Shown here: piece by piece, positions 17,119-24,383 of the stretch
Layout of the letters: the number at the start of each line of letters is the position of its first letter
Position numbering within the stretch: the first letter of the stretch is position 1
Made by a program: the position numbers and the translations under genes
The notes under the pieces: generated by a model
The model's database searches: none
What the model was told of the DNA's origin: nothing
Seen by the model: the letters and a program-made list of their open reading frames with translations, nothing else
Origin: Gemmatimonadales bacterium
Lineage (GTDB): Bacteria > Gemmatimonadota > Gemmatimonadetes > Gemmatimonadales > GWC2-71-9
DNA: 64,000 bases
Direction: 5' to 3'
Assembly (NCBI GenBank): GCA_019637315.1
Contig: JAHBVU010000002.1
Span: forward strand, 1-64,000

Positions 17119-18354
17119 ATGCCATCAGTACGTGTTACCTCTGAGATCGGTCCGCTCGAGGCGGTCCTCGTCCATACGCCTGGGCGTGAGCTCGAAGCGG
17201 TCACGCCCAGTACCCGGGCGGCTTACCTCTATGACGACCTGATCGGACTCGATACCGCGGCTCGTGAACATCGCCGGCTGGTGTCCGTCCTGGAAAAGTC
17301 GGCCAAGGTCTTCGAGGTCGGCGCCTTGCTCGAAGATGTGCTCGCCCTCGCTGAGGCGCGGGAGTTCTTGATCACCAGCACCATGGACGTGGTGCCTTCC
17401 GAACCGCTTGCGCAGCAACTGAATGCGCTGCCGCCCAAAGACCTGGTTCGGTTGCTGATCGAGGGGAGCGAAGAACCCGGCGGTCCGATTGCGCGGACCG
17501 TCAACGAGGTCGGCTTCGTGCTGCCGCCGTTACCGAATCTGTTTTATCCGCGCGACATCGGCATGATCATCGGCGACCATGCGGTGGTCGGCGCCATGCG
17601 GCATGAGATCCGCTGGACCGAAGAACTGCTGATCAAGACGGTCTTCCAGTTTCACCCGGAGCTGGGTAACGCCGGCATCCTGTACGACGGTTCCGAGGAG
17701 CGGCGCAGCAACTATACGCTCGAAGGGGGCGATGTACACGTCGTGCGTCCCGACCTGCTGATCGTCGGGTTCTCGCAACGGTCGTCACCGGCGGCGCTCG
17801 ATCGCCTGGTCGACGATCTCTTTGCCACGACGCCCGTGACAGACGCCATCGTGGTTGTGATGCCCCGCGAGCCCACCGCGATCCACCTCGACATGCTCTT
17901 TACCCAGCTCGATCGGGACCTCTGCGCGGTCTATCCGCCGGCATTCCTGGGTCCCGAACGGCTCACCATCCTGCACCGCAAGAAGGGGCGGAAAACCGTC
18001 AAGGAACGGAGTGATCTGTTCGTGGCTCTCAAGCAGGTCGGATTGCCGCTGGCGCCGGTATTTACCGGCGGCAAGCGCCGTTCGTCCCAGGAGCGGGAGC
18101 AATGGGCCAGCGGCTGCAACTTTCTGGCTGTGCGCCCCGGGCACGTGATCAGCTACCAGCGCAACGAGGCGACCCTGCGTGAACTCGAAGCCCACGGCTT
18201 TGCCATCGTTCCGAACCAGGACTACCTGGCCTTCGACGACTGGGATGACTCGCGCGGGCGGGTCGCGGTCACGATCCCCGGCGGCGAACTGGTGCGGGGC
18301 GGTGGCGGACCGCGCTGTATGACGCTTCCGATCCGCCGTCGCGACATCTGGTGA
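17119..18354 (+). CDS. arcA: Arginine deiminase
   Basis: A 411-residue guanidine-modifying enzyme, the usual ADI length, converting arginine to citrulline and ammonia. Active-site blocks are LPNLFYPRDIG near residue 139, LEGGDVHV near 203, HLDMLFT near 256, ASGCNFLAVRPGHVI near 333 and the catalytic cysteine in GGGGPRCMTLPI near residue 400. Ornithine carbamoyltransferase and carbamate kinase, which complete the ATP-yielding pathway, are not in the window. It lies directly after rex, so redox control by readthrough is plausible. It is coupled to the next gene by a GTGA overlap. Confidence 0.92.
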   Translation: MPSVRVTSEIGPLEAVLVHTPGRELEAVTPSTRAAYLYDDLIGLDTAAREHRRLVSVLEKSAKVFEVGALLEDVLALAEAREFLITSTMDVVPSEPLAQQLNALPPKDLVRLLIEGSEEPGGPIARTVNEVGFVLPPLPNLFYPRDIGMIIGDHAVVGAMRHEIRWTEELLIKTVFQFHPELGNAGILYDGSEERRSNYTLEGGDVHVVRPDLLIVGFSQRSSPAALDRLVDDLFATTPVTDAIVVVMPREPTAIHLDMLFTQLDRDLCAVYPPAFLGPERLTILHRKKGRKTVKERSDLFVALKQVGLPLAPVFTGGKRRSSQEREQWASGCNFLAVRPGHVISYQRNEATLRELEAHGFAIVPNQDYLAFDDWDDSRGRVAVTIPGGELVRGGGGPRCMTLPIRRRDIW

Positions 18355-19199
18355 CCGGGCTCATCGCCGCGCCGAGCGGTATGCTTGCCGATCGGGCGCT
18401 CGACCTGCTCGCGGCGGGTCCGCAGACAGCGGAGTCGCTGGCAGCCCGCGTGTTCGGCATGCCCCGGACGCCGCCGGTCATCGCGGATCGGATCGCGGTG
18501 GCTCTGCTTGGTCCGGATCCACGGGTCCGGCGGTTGCCCGACGGCCGCTGGAGTCTGGTGGCTCGGGCTGCCGGGTCGCCGCTGGTCGAGGAGGCGGCAT
18601 TTGCGGTGGTCGATGTCGAAACCACCGGGAGCCAGGCGCGCGGGCGGGACCGGATCACCGAGATCGCCGTGGTGGTGGTGCAGGGAAACCGTTGCGAGGT
18701 CGTCTACGATTCGCTGATCAACCCGGAGCGGCCGATTCCGCCGCCCGTGGTGGCGGTGACCCGGATCACCGACGCCATGGTGCGAGGCGCTCCGACCTTC
18801 GACACCGTCATCGACGATTTGCTGGCGGCGCTCGCGGGACGGATTTTCGTGGCCCACAACGTCGGTTTCGACTGGGGTTTCCTCTCGGCCGAGGTGCGCC
18901 GGGTCAAGTCGTATGACCTGCACAGCGATCGGCTCTGTACCGTCCGACTGGCGCGTGCGCTGGTGCCAGGGCTGCCGTCGTACGGTCTCGACACCATGGC
19001 CGATTACTTCGGCCTCGAGAATCCGGCGCGACACCGGGCCGGGGGGGACGCGCTGGTGACCGGCCGCGTGCTCCAGCGGCTGCTCGAACTGGCCCGCGGC
19101 AGCGAGGTGCGAACGGTGGCAGATTTGGAGCGGTTGCGGGCGGGCCGGCGCCGCCGGCGCGGCAGAAAACGGCGAAGTGCACCGGAGGACATGATCTGA
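18351..19199 (+). CDS. DnaQ-like DEDDh 3'-5' exonuclease with N-terminal helical domain
   Basis: A 282-residue protein. Residues about 10-75 look like a small winged-helix segment (ADRALDLLAAGPQTAESLAARV and a VRRLPDGRWSLV wing). The exonuclease domain (about 80-260) carries the DEDDh motifs FAVVDVETTG, VAHNVGFDWGFL and HRAGGDALVTGR. The C-terminal tail is very basic (RRRRRGRKRRS). Members with this layout act like the epsilon proofreading subunit or as stand-alone nucleases; the specific role is unknown. GTG overlaps the deiminase stop, and the TGA overlaps the next ATG (TGATG). Confidence 0.85.
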   Translation: MTGLIAAPSGMLADRALDLLAAGPQTAESLAARVFGMPRTPPVIADRIAVALLGPDPRVRRLPDGRWSLVARAAGSPLVEEAAFAVVDVETTGSQARGRDRITEIAVVVVQGNRCEVVYDSLINPERPIPPPVVAVTRITDAMVRGAPTFDTVIDDLLAALAGRIFVAHNVGFDWGFLSAEVRRVKSYDLHSDRLCTVRLARALVPGLPSYGLDTMADYFGLENPARHRAGGDALVTGRVLQRLLELARGSEVRTVADLERLRAGRRRRRGRKRRSAPEDMI

Positions 19200-20107
19200 T
19201 GGGGTACGCCCATTCCTTTACCCTTGGCAGCCTCAAATGCCACGCGCTCGAGACCGGCGGCATCAAGCTCGACGGTGGCGCCATGTTCGGCGTAGTGCCC
19301 AAGCCGCTCTGGTCGAAACGGATTCCGGCCGATGAACGGAACCGGATCCAGCTCGGGATGCGCTGCCTGCTGATCGAACATCCCGACGGCCTGACCCTGA
19401 TCGACACCGGCCTCGGCAACAAGCAGGACGATCGCTTCCTCGATCTGTACGGCGTCGAGAACCAGGGCCCGCACGGCCGGACGCGCCTGGAAGCTGCGCT
19501 CGCCGAGACCGGCCATGGGGCCGCCGATGTCAAATGGGTCATCAACACCCATCTGCATTTCGACCACGCGGGCGGCAATACCTGGGTCGAGCGGGATGAA
19601 ACCGGCGTCGCCATCGGGGGTGAGCGGCTCACCTTTCCGAACGCGACCTATGTGGCGCAATGGGGTGAACTCGAGTTTGCCCGCAATACCAACGAGCGGA
19701 CCCGGGCCTCGTACCTCGGTGAGAACTTTGAGCCGATTTCGGAAGCAGGGAAATGGAAGCTGCTCCGGGGCGACGTCGAGATCCTGCCGGGAATCTCCGC
19801 GCGTGTCACGCCCGGTCATGTGCCGCACCACCAGAGTATCGAGGTCAAGAGCGGCGGCGATACGCTGCTCTTTCTCGCCGACGTGATGCCCACCAGCCAC
19901 CATTTGAGTCTTCCCTGGATCATGGGCTACGACCTCGAGCCGATGCGGACGCTCGAGTCGAAGCGCAAGTCGCTGCGCATCGCCGAGGATGAGGGCTGGT
20001 GGTTCTTCTTCGAGCACGACGCCGATGTCATCATGGGTCGGATCGGCGAGGGCAGCAAAGGCCACGCCCTGGGCGACGTCGTTCGGGTCGGCGCGGGGGG
20101 GGCGTGA
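19199..20107 (+). CDS. MBL-fold metallo-hydrolase
   Basis: A 302-residue metallo-beta-lactamase-fold enzyme. The metal motif is INTHLHFDHAGGN near residue 118, with further histidines in TPGHVPHHQSI (about 204) and an aspartate in LFLADVMPTSHH. The N-terminal LIDTGLGNKQDDRF is typical of the lactonase/AttM-like branch, which includes acyl-homoserine-lactone lactonases as well as many hydrolases of unknown substrate, so no substrate is assigned. There is no signal peptide. ATG shares bases with the exonuclease stop, and the gene ends by overlapping the kinase GTG. Confidence 0.87.
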   Translation: MGYAHSFTLGSLKCHALETGGIKLDGGAMFGVVPKPLWSKRIPADERNRIQLGMRCLLIEHPDGLTLIDTGLGNKQDDRFLDLYGVENQGPHGRTRLEAALAETGHGAADVKWVINTHLHFDHAGGNTWVERDETGVAIGGERLTFPNATYVAQWGELEFARNTNERTRASYLGENFEPISEAGKWKLLRGDVEILPGISARVTPGHVPHHQSIEVKSGGDTLLFLADVMPTSHHLSLPWIMGYDLEPMRTLESKRKSLRIAEDEGWWFFFEHDADVIMGRIGEGSKGHALGDVVRVGAGGA

Positions 20108-21678
20108 CCGGACCCGTTCCGGAGTCGCTCTCGGCCGCCCTGGCAGATCGCTACCGGATCGAGCGTGCCATCGGGCAGGGCGGCATGGCCACCGTCTACC
20201 AGGCAACCGATCTGAAGCATGGTCGTCGGGTTGCGGTCAAGGTCCTCCGATCTGATCTCGCCGCCAGCGTTGGCAGCGAGCGCTTCCTGCGCGAAATTAC
20301 CATCGCAGCACAGCTTCAGCATCCCCACATCCTGCTCCTGATCGACTCGGGCGAGGCCGGCGGGCACCTCTACTACGTCATGCCGCTGGTCGAAGGCGGC
20401 TCGCTACGCACCAGGCTCGATACCGGCGAGGCAATTTCGGTCGATGAGGTCACTCGGCTGGCCCGCCAGGTGTCGGATGCACTCGACTACGCGCACCGGC
20501 GGGGCCTGGTGCATCGCGATATCAAGCCCGAGAACATCCTGCTCAATGACGGCCTGGCCGTGGTGGCGGACTTCGGCATTGCCAAGGCCCTCACCGAAGC
20601 GAGCGACCGCTCGCTGACCCGGACCGGCTTTCCGCTCGGTACGGTCGGCTACATGAGTCCGGAGCAGGCAGCGGGGTTTACCGCGCTCGATGCCCGGTCC
20701 GATGTGTTCAGCCTCGCGTGTGTGATCTACGAGTTGCTGGTCGGACGGATCCCCGGGATGTGGCCGAGCGATGAATCGCTCCGGGTTCAGCGATTTCTGG
20801 AGGCGCCGCCAGAGCATCGGCGTCAGCTCGATCTGCTGCCGGCCGCGGCGGAGCAGGTGCTGGTCCGCGGCCTGGCGCTGCGGCCCGACAGCCGCTATCC
20901 GGGCCCGAAGGCCATGGTCGACGATTTGCTGCAGGCCTTTCGCGAGCGGCCCCGGTTCGACGAGGGGCAGGTGCGCAACATCGTGGCGCGGGCCTCGGAA
21001 CTCGAGGCCACGGCCCTCACGGCGGACGGCAGTCTGACGCTGGGCGGGATTCAGCGCCTGGCCGCCGAAGTCGGGATTCCTCCGCAGCATGTGGATCGCG
21101 CCGCGCGCGAATTGCGTCCGGAGATGTCGTCCGCGGAGCTGGCCCGCTCCCGCCAGGCGTGGACCTCCCAGCCGCGGATCGTCGTCGAGCGATGGATCGA
21201 GGGCGACATTCCCGACGACGAATACGCCACCATTGTCGACGAAGTCCGGATGACGGTGGGCAACGTGGGGCAGTCGTCGACGCTGGGCCGGTCTCTGGCG
21301 TGGCGAACGGTGGTGCCGTCCGGTCAGCTGGGTCGCAACGTCAGTCTGCTCGTGACTCCGTCGCAGGGGCGCACCCGGCTTCGAATCGAAGAAACGGTGA
21401 GCAACCTCATGGGAGGCTACTTCGGCGCCATCGTGGGGGGAGGGAGCGGTGCCATCGTTCCCGGCAGCATCGGACTCGCGATCGGTGCGATGAGCATGCC
21501 GCTCATGATCCCGGTCTTCCTGCTCGTCGGGTACGGCGCTGCCATTGGGACCGCCCGTCATCTCTATCTGAAGGCGTACAACCGTCGAGCTCGGGAGCTA
21601 AGCGAATTGGCGGAGCGCCTCGTCGCCCATCTGGTCGAGAGCCGGGATCGGCAAGCCGGGCGGCGCTTGCGCCCCTGA
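20104..21678 (+). CDS. Ser/Thr protein kinase with C-terminal membrane domain
   Basis: About 524 residues from GTG 20104 (GTGA overlap with the previous stop). The Hanks-type kinase domain covers residues 15-280: IGQGGMATVYQA, VAVKVL, the catalytic HRDIKPENILL near 137, DFGIAKA near 156 and the APE-like MSPEQAA. The regulatory half is unusual: a region shared with no familiar PASTA or TPR sensor, then a Gly-rich hydrophobic pair (about 436-495) that looks like two membrane-embedded helices, and a short basic C-terminus. The in-frame sequence upstream of 20104 is a shadow of the MBL gene and is excluded. Confidence 0.88.
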   Translation: MTGPVPESLSAALADRYRIERAIGQGGMATVYQATDLKHGRRVAVKVLRSDLAASVGSERFLREITIAAQLQHPHILLLIDSGEAGGHLYYVMPLVEGGSLRTRLDTGEAISVDEVTRLARQVSDALDYAHRRGLVHRDIKPENILLNDGLAVVADFGIAKALTEASDRSLTRTGFPLGTVGYMSPEQAAGFTALDARSDVFSLACVIYELLVGRIPGMWPSDESLRVQRFLEAPPEHRRQLDLLPAAAEQVLVRGLALRPDSRYPGPKAMVDDLLQAFRERPRFDEGQVRNIVARASELEATALTADGSLTLGGIQRLAAEVGIPPQHVDRAARELRPEMSSAELARSRQAWTSQPRIVVERWIEGDIPDDEYATIVDEVRMTVGNVGQSSTLGRSLAWRTVVPSGQLGRNVSLLVTPSQGRTRLRIEETVSNLMGGYFGAIVGGGSGAIVPGSIGLAIGAMSMPLMIPVFLLVGYGAAIGTARHLYLKAYNRRARELSELAERLVAHLVESRDRQAGRRLRP

Positions 21679-21795
21679 CCCGCCTCGACGCCGGGGAAGT
21701 ATTTGTCTCCATCCCGCTCGCAAAGCCGAAGAGTGCGCCCGGTTTGGCGTCGTTTGCCGGCGGATCATCCGCGCATTGGTCGCCCGATCCCTGAC

Positions 21796-21824
21796 TTGAC
21801 TGGAATGGCGTAAGTACCTATCAT
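21796..21824 (+). promoter_or_regulatory. Promoter of the infC-rpmI-rplT operon
   Basis: TTGACT (21796-21801), a 17-base spacer and TATCAT (21819-21824) form one of the best sigma-70 matches in the window, in a locally AT-rich patch. Transcription should start near 21831. Confidence 0.75.
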
Positions 21825-21929
21825 TTAAGAATATCGCAAGTGAGGCCTTGAGTGGCCTCCACCCCAAGCCAGCGGCGAACGGGTCCTGAATCTGATCTCC
21901 CGGCCCTTGCAGGCCTGGGAGCGTTCTGG

Positions 21930-21956
21930 ACGCCCCGACTCGCTTCGGGGCGTTTT
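21930..21956 (+). terminator. Attenuator-type terminator in the infC leader
   Basis: ACGCCCCGA (21930-21938) pairs with TCGGGGCGT (21945-21953) around a six-base loop and is followed directly by TTTT. It lies about 85 bases before the infC start and well after the promoter, so it would stop transcription before the operon unless antitermination occurs. Confidence 0.75.
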
Positions 21957-22025
21957 GCGTAGGACGCCGGCATCTCCGGCGCGGAATTCCCGGAAGGGTC
22001 GGGGTCCGACAGTCAAACCGAACTT

Positions 22026-22042
22026 GGAGGTATTGGCCACTG
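22026..22042 (+). promoter_or_regulatory. Ribosome binding site fixing a CTG start for infC
   Basis: GGAGG at 22026-22030 is nine bases before an in-frame CTG at 22040-22042. The spacing is ideal, and no ATG, GTG or TTG lies in frame between them. Confidence 0.75.
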
Positions 22043-22561
22043 AGCACGAACGAGCGCGAACGACGGGTCCGGATCAATCGGATGATCCGCATCAGCCCGG
22101 TCCGAGTCATCTCGGACGCTGGCGAGCAGTTGGGGGTGTTGACCATCGATGAAGCGATGGCAATCGCCGAGGAGCGAGGGCTCGACCTCGTCGAGGTCGC
22201 CCCGATGGCGCGGCCCCCCGTCGTCAAGATCATGAATTACGGGAAGTACAAGTTCGAGGAAGCCAAAGCGGCGCGTGCGGCCAAGAAGAAACAGCACGTG
22301 ATCGAGGTCAAGGAAGTCAAGTTCCGACCGGGCATCGACGAACACGATCTCGAGTTCAAGGTCCGGCACATGCGCGAGTTTCTGCAGGAAGGGAACAAGG
22401 TCAAGGTGACCATGATGTTCCGTGGCCGGCAGGTAACCCGAGTGGATCTCGGACGGGCCGTGCTGGATCGCGTCCTGGGAATGGTGTCCGACGTCGGCAA
22501 GGTCGAGTTCGACGCGCGGCTGGAAGGTCGTACCATGGTCATGGTGCTGGCGCCCAAATAG
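22040..22561 (+). CDS. infC: Translation initiation factor IF-3
   Basis: A 173-residue IF-3 when begun at CTG 22040. It keeps the 30S subunit free and proofreads initiator tRNA and start codons. The N-terminal domain shows [16 protein letters not shown] and [14 protein letters not shown]; the lysine-rich linker is [14 protein letters not shown]; the C-terminal domain has [18 protein letters not shown]-like MFRGRQVTR and MVMVLAPK. The first ATG (22082) would remove 14 residues including conserved RVRINR, so CTG with the ideal Shine-Dalgarno is preferred. Rare start codons are the known hallmark of infC and allow IF-3 to limit its own synthesis. Confidence 0.93.
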   Translation: MSTNERERRVRINRMIRISPVRVISDAGEQLGVLTIDEAMAIAEERGLDLVEVAPMARPPVVKIMNYGKYKFEEAKAARAAKKKQHVIEVKEVKFRPGIDEHDLEFKVRHMREFLQEGNKVKVTMMFRGRQVTRVDLGRAVLDRVLGMVSDVGKVEFDARLEGRTMVMVLAPK

Positions 22562-22628
22562 CGCCGGCGGTTTGGGCCCGCAGGCTGAACGCCAGCCGAG
22601 GCCCCATAGGAAACGGAACGGAAGCGAG

Positions 22629-22823
22629 ATGCCGAAGCAGAAGACCAAACGGGCCGCCATGAAGCGGTTCAAAGTGACGGGAAGCGGCGCGATCAAGCGG
22701 TCGAAGACCAACAAGCGCCACATCCTGACCAAGAAGACGCGCAAGCGAAAGAATCAACTGGGCAAGCCGGCGCTGGTGAGTTCCGCTGATTTCAGGCGGA
22801 CCGAAAAGCTGCTTCTGGCCTAA
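22629..22823 (+). CDS. rpmI: Large ribosomal subunit protein bL35
   Basis: A 64-residue very basic protein beginning [20 protein letters not shown] and containing [12 protein letters not shown], the bL35 signature. It is part of the 50S subunit. ATG 22629 is preceded by GGAACGGAAGCGAG. It sits between infC and rplT, the standard order infC-rpmI-rplT, and should be controlled by the same leader. Confidence 0.97.
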   Translation: MPKQKTKRAAMKRFKVTGSGAIKRSKTNKRHILTKKTRKRKNQLGKPALVSSADFRRTEKLLLA

Positions 22824-22838
22824 CGCGGAGACTGATCG

Positions 22839-23192
22839 ATGCCTCGGGTAAAGAGCGGCGTGGCGCACCACGCTCGGAAGAAGAAGTACATGGCGGCGGC
22901 CAAGGGCGCTCGTGGTGGGCGCAGCAAGCTGTACAAGGCAGCCAAGGAAACGGTCGAACGGGCGCTGCGGTATGCCTATCGCGACCGGCGTAAGCGGAAG
23001 AGCGAGTTCCGGGCCCTGTGGATTACCCGGATCAACGCGGCCGCGCGGCTCCACGATCTGTCGTACAGCCGATTTATGGCGGGCCTCAAGAAGGCCGGCG
23101 TCGAGATCGATCGGAAGATGCTGGCCGATCTCGCGGTTGCCGACAGCGATGCGTTTGCGCGCCTCGCCGAAGTCGCCAAAGGAGCCGCCTGA
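22839..23192 (+). CDS. rplT: Large ribosomal subunit protein bL20
   Basis: A 117-residue basic protein, the normal length, starting [20 protein letters not shown] and containing [21 protein letters not shown]. It is a primary 23S rRNA binding protein needed for early 50S assembly and, in several bacteria, represses its own infC-rpmI-rplT operon by binding the leader mRNA. The GGAGA at 22828 supplies the ribosome site. The terminal protein of this operon is 15 bases after rpmI. Confidence 0.97.
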   Translation: MPRVKSGVAHHARKKKYMAAAKGARGGRSKLYKAAKETVERALRYAYRDRRKRKSEFRALWITRINAAARLHDLSYSRFMAGLKKAGVEIDRKMLADLAVADSDAFARLAEVAKGAA

Positions 23193-23218
23193 GCGCGTCG
23201 GCACCTGAGACACTGACG

Positions 23219-23259
23219 ACCACCCCCGCGCTCACCCCCTCGGTGGTCGCGGGGGTGGT
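23219..23259 (+). terminator. Perfect 12-bp hairpin after rplT
   Basis: ACCACCCCCGCG (23219-23230) pairs with CGCGGGGGTGGT (23248-23259) across a 17-base loop. No T run follows, so it may be a Rho-assisted end, an mRNA-stabilising 3' structure, or a barrier between the ribosomal operon and pheS. Confidence 0.5.
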
Positions 23260-23312
23260 GCGTTGTGGGACCGATCTGACCTTCGACTGGCTGTGATAGG
23301 GCCGTTCTCTGC

Positions 23313-24383
23313 ATGGAGCCGACTGGATATTCCGAGCTGGATGCGCTGCTCCCGCGCCTCGAGGCCCTCGCGGCCCTCGACGCGGCGGCGCTCGACAACG
23401 AGCGGATTGCGCTCCTGGGCCGCAAACAAGGGGTCCTGACTGCGCTGCTCAAATCGCTGCCGACCCTGGCCCCCGAGGAGCGCAAGCCCTTCGGTGCGGC
23501 CGTCAACCGGCTCAAGCAGGCGTTCGAGGCGGCGTTCGAGAGCCGCGAGGCCGCCCTGACCGGTTCCGCCGGTGAGGCGGAACGCCGCGACCTGACCATG
23601 CCCGGCCGGCGCGGGTGGGTGGGCGCCGACCACCCGGTGACCAAGGTCACGGCTGAGATCTGTGAGATCTTCCGCAGCCTCGGCTTCGCGGTGGCGGTGG
23701 GTCCGGAGGTAGAGGACGAGTGGATGAACTTCTTCGCCCTCAACTTCCCGGAGAATCATCCCGCGCTCGATGCGCATGATACGCTCTACCTGACTGACAC
23801 GGTGGAGCCGGCGTCGGAAGGGCAACGCGCGGGCGGCAAGCTGTTGCTGCGCACCCATACCTCACCGGTGCAGATCCGGGTGATGCAGAGCGGCCCGCCG
23901 CCCTACCGGGTCGTGATTCCCGGCATGGTGTACCGGAACGATCCGTTCGATCCGTCGCACGCCCCGGCCTTTGCCCAGATCGAGGGCCTGGCCGTCGATC
24001 AAGGCATCGGGCTGGTCGACCTGAAAGCCACGCTGACCCACTTTGTGCATCGGTTCTTCAGCCCGAGCACGAAAGTTCGCTTCCGGCCGTCGTACTTCCC
24101 GTTCACCGAACCCTCGGGGGAACTGGACGTCGAATGCCAGCTCTGTCACGGCAGCGGCTGTCCGGCCTGCAAGGGTACCGGCTGGATGGAAATCCTCGGA
24201 TGCGGCATGGTGCATCCCAACGTGCTGACCAATGCCGGGGTCGACGCCGAGCGCTACACGGGCTGGGCCTTCGGGATGGGGCCGGGCCGGGTGGCCATGA
24301 ATCGCTTCGGCTTGCCCGACATCCGCTATCTCTACAGCGGTGACATGCGCTTGCTGCGCCAGTTCGGAGGAGTGGATCGATGA
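23313..24383 (+). CDS. pheS: Phenylalanine--tRNA ligase alpha subunit
   Basis: A 356-residue class II synthetase subunit; with PheT it charges tRNA-Phe as an alpha2-beta2 tetramer. After the N-terminal coiled coil come motif 2 (HTSPVQIRVMQSG and PGMVYRNDPFDPSH) and motif 3 (GWAFGMGPGRVAMNRFGLPDIR). A cluster CQLCHGSGCPACKGTGW near residues 270-287 could bind zinc; this cysteine-rich insertion is known from a subset of bacterial PheS proteins. ATG 23313 lies after a 120-base gap from rplT containing a large hairpin. The stop overlaps pheT by four bases. Confidence 0.96.
   Translation: MEPTGYSELDALLPRLEALAALDAAALDNERIALLGRKQGVLTALLKSLPTLAPEERKPFGAAVNRLKQAFEAAFESREAALTGSAGEAERRDLTMPGRRGWVGADHPVTKVTAEICEIFRSLGFAVAVGPEVEDEWMNFFALNFPENHPALDAHDTLYLTDTVEPASEGQRAGGKLLLRTHTSPVQIRVMQSGPPPYRVVIPGMVYRNDPFDPSHAPAFAQIEGLAVDQGIGLVDLKATLTHFVHRFFSPSTKVRFRPSYFPFTEPSGELDVECQLCHGSGCPACKGTGWMEILGCGMVHPNVLTNAGVDAERYTGWAFGMGPGRVAMNRFGLPDIRYLYSGDMRLLRQFGGVDR

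Larger units (their letters stand above)
21679..22039 (+). other. Intergenic leader region between the kinase and infC
   Basis: These 361 bases contain no convincing gene. After about 115 bases of featureless spacer comes a strong promoter (21796-21824), then an untranslated leader of roughly 210 bases with three consecutive hairpins (21842-21859, 21897-21921 and the terminator 21930-21956) and the infC ribosome site. Confidence 0.75.
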
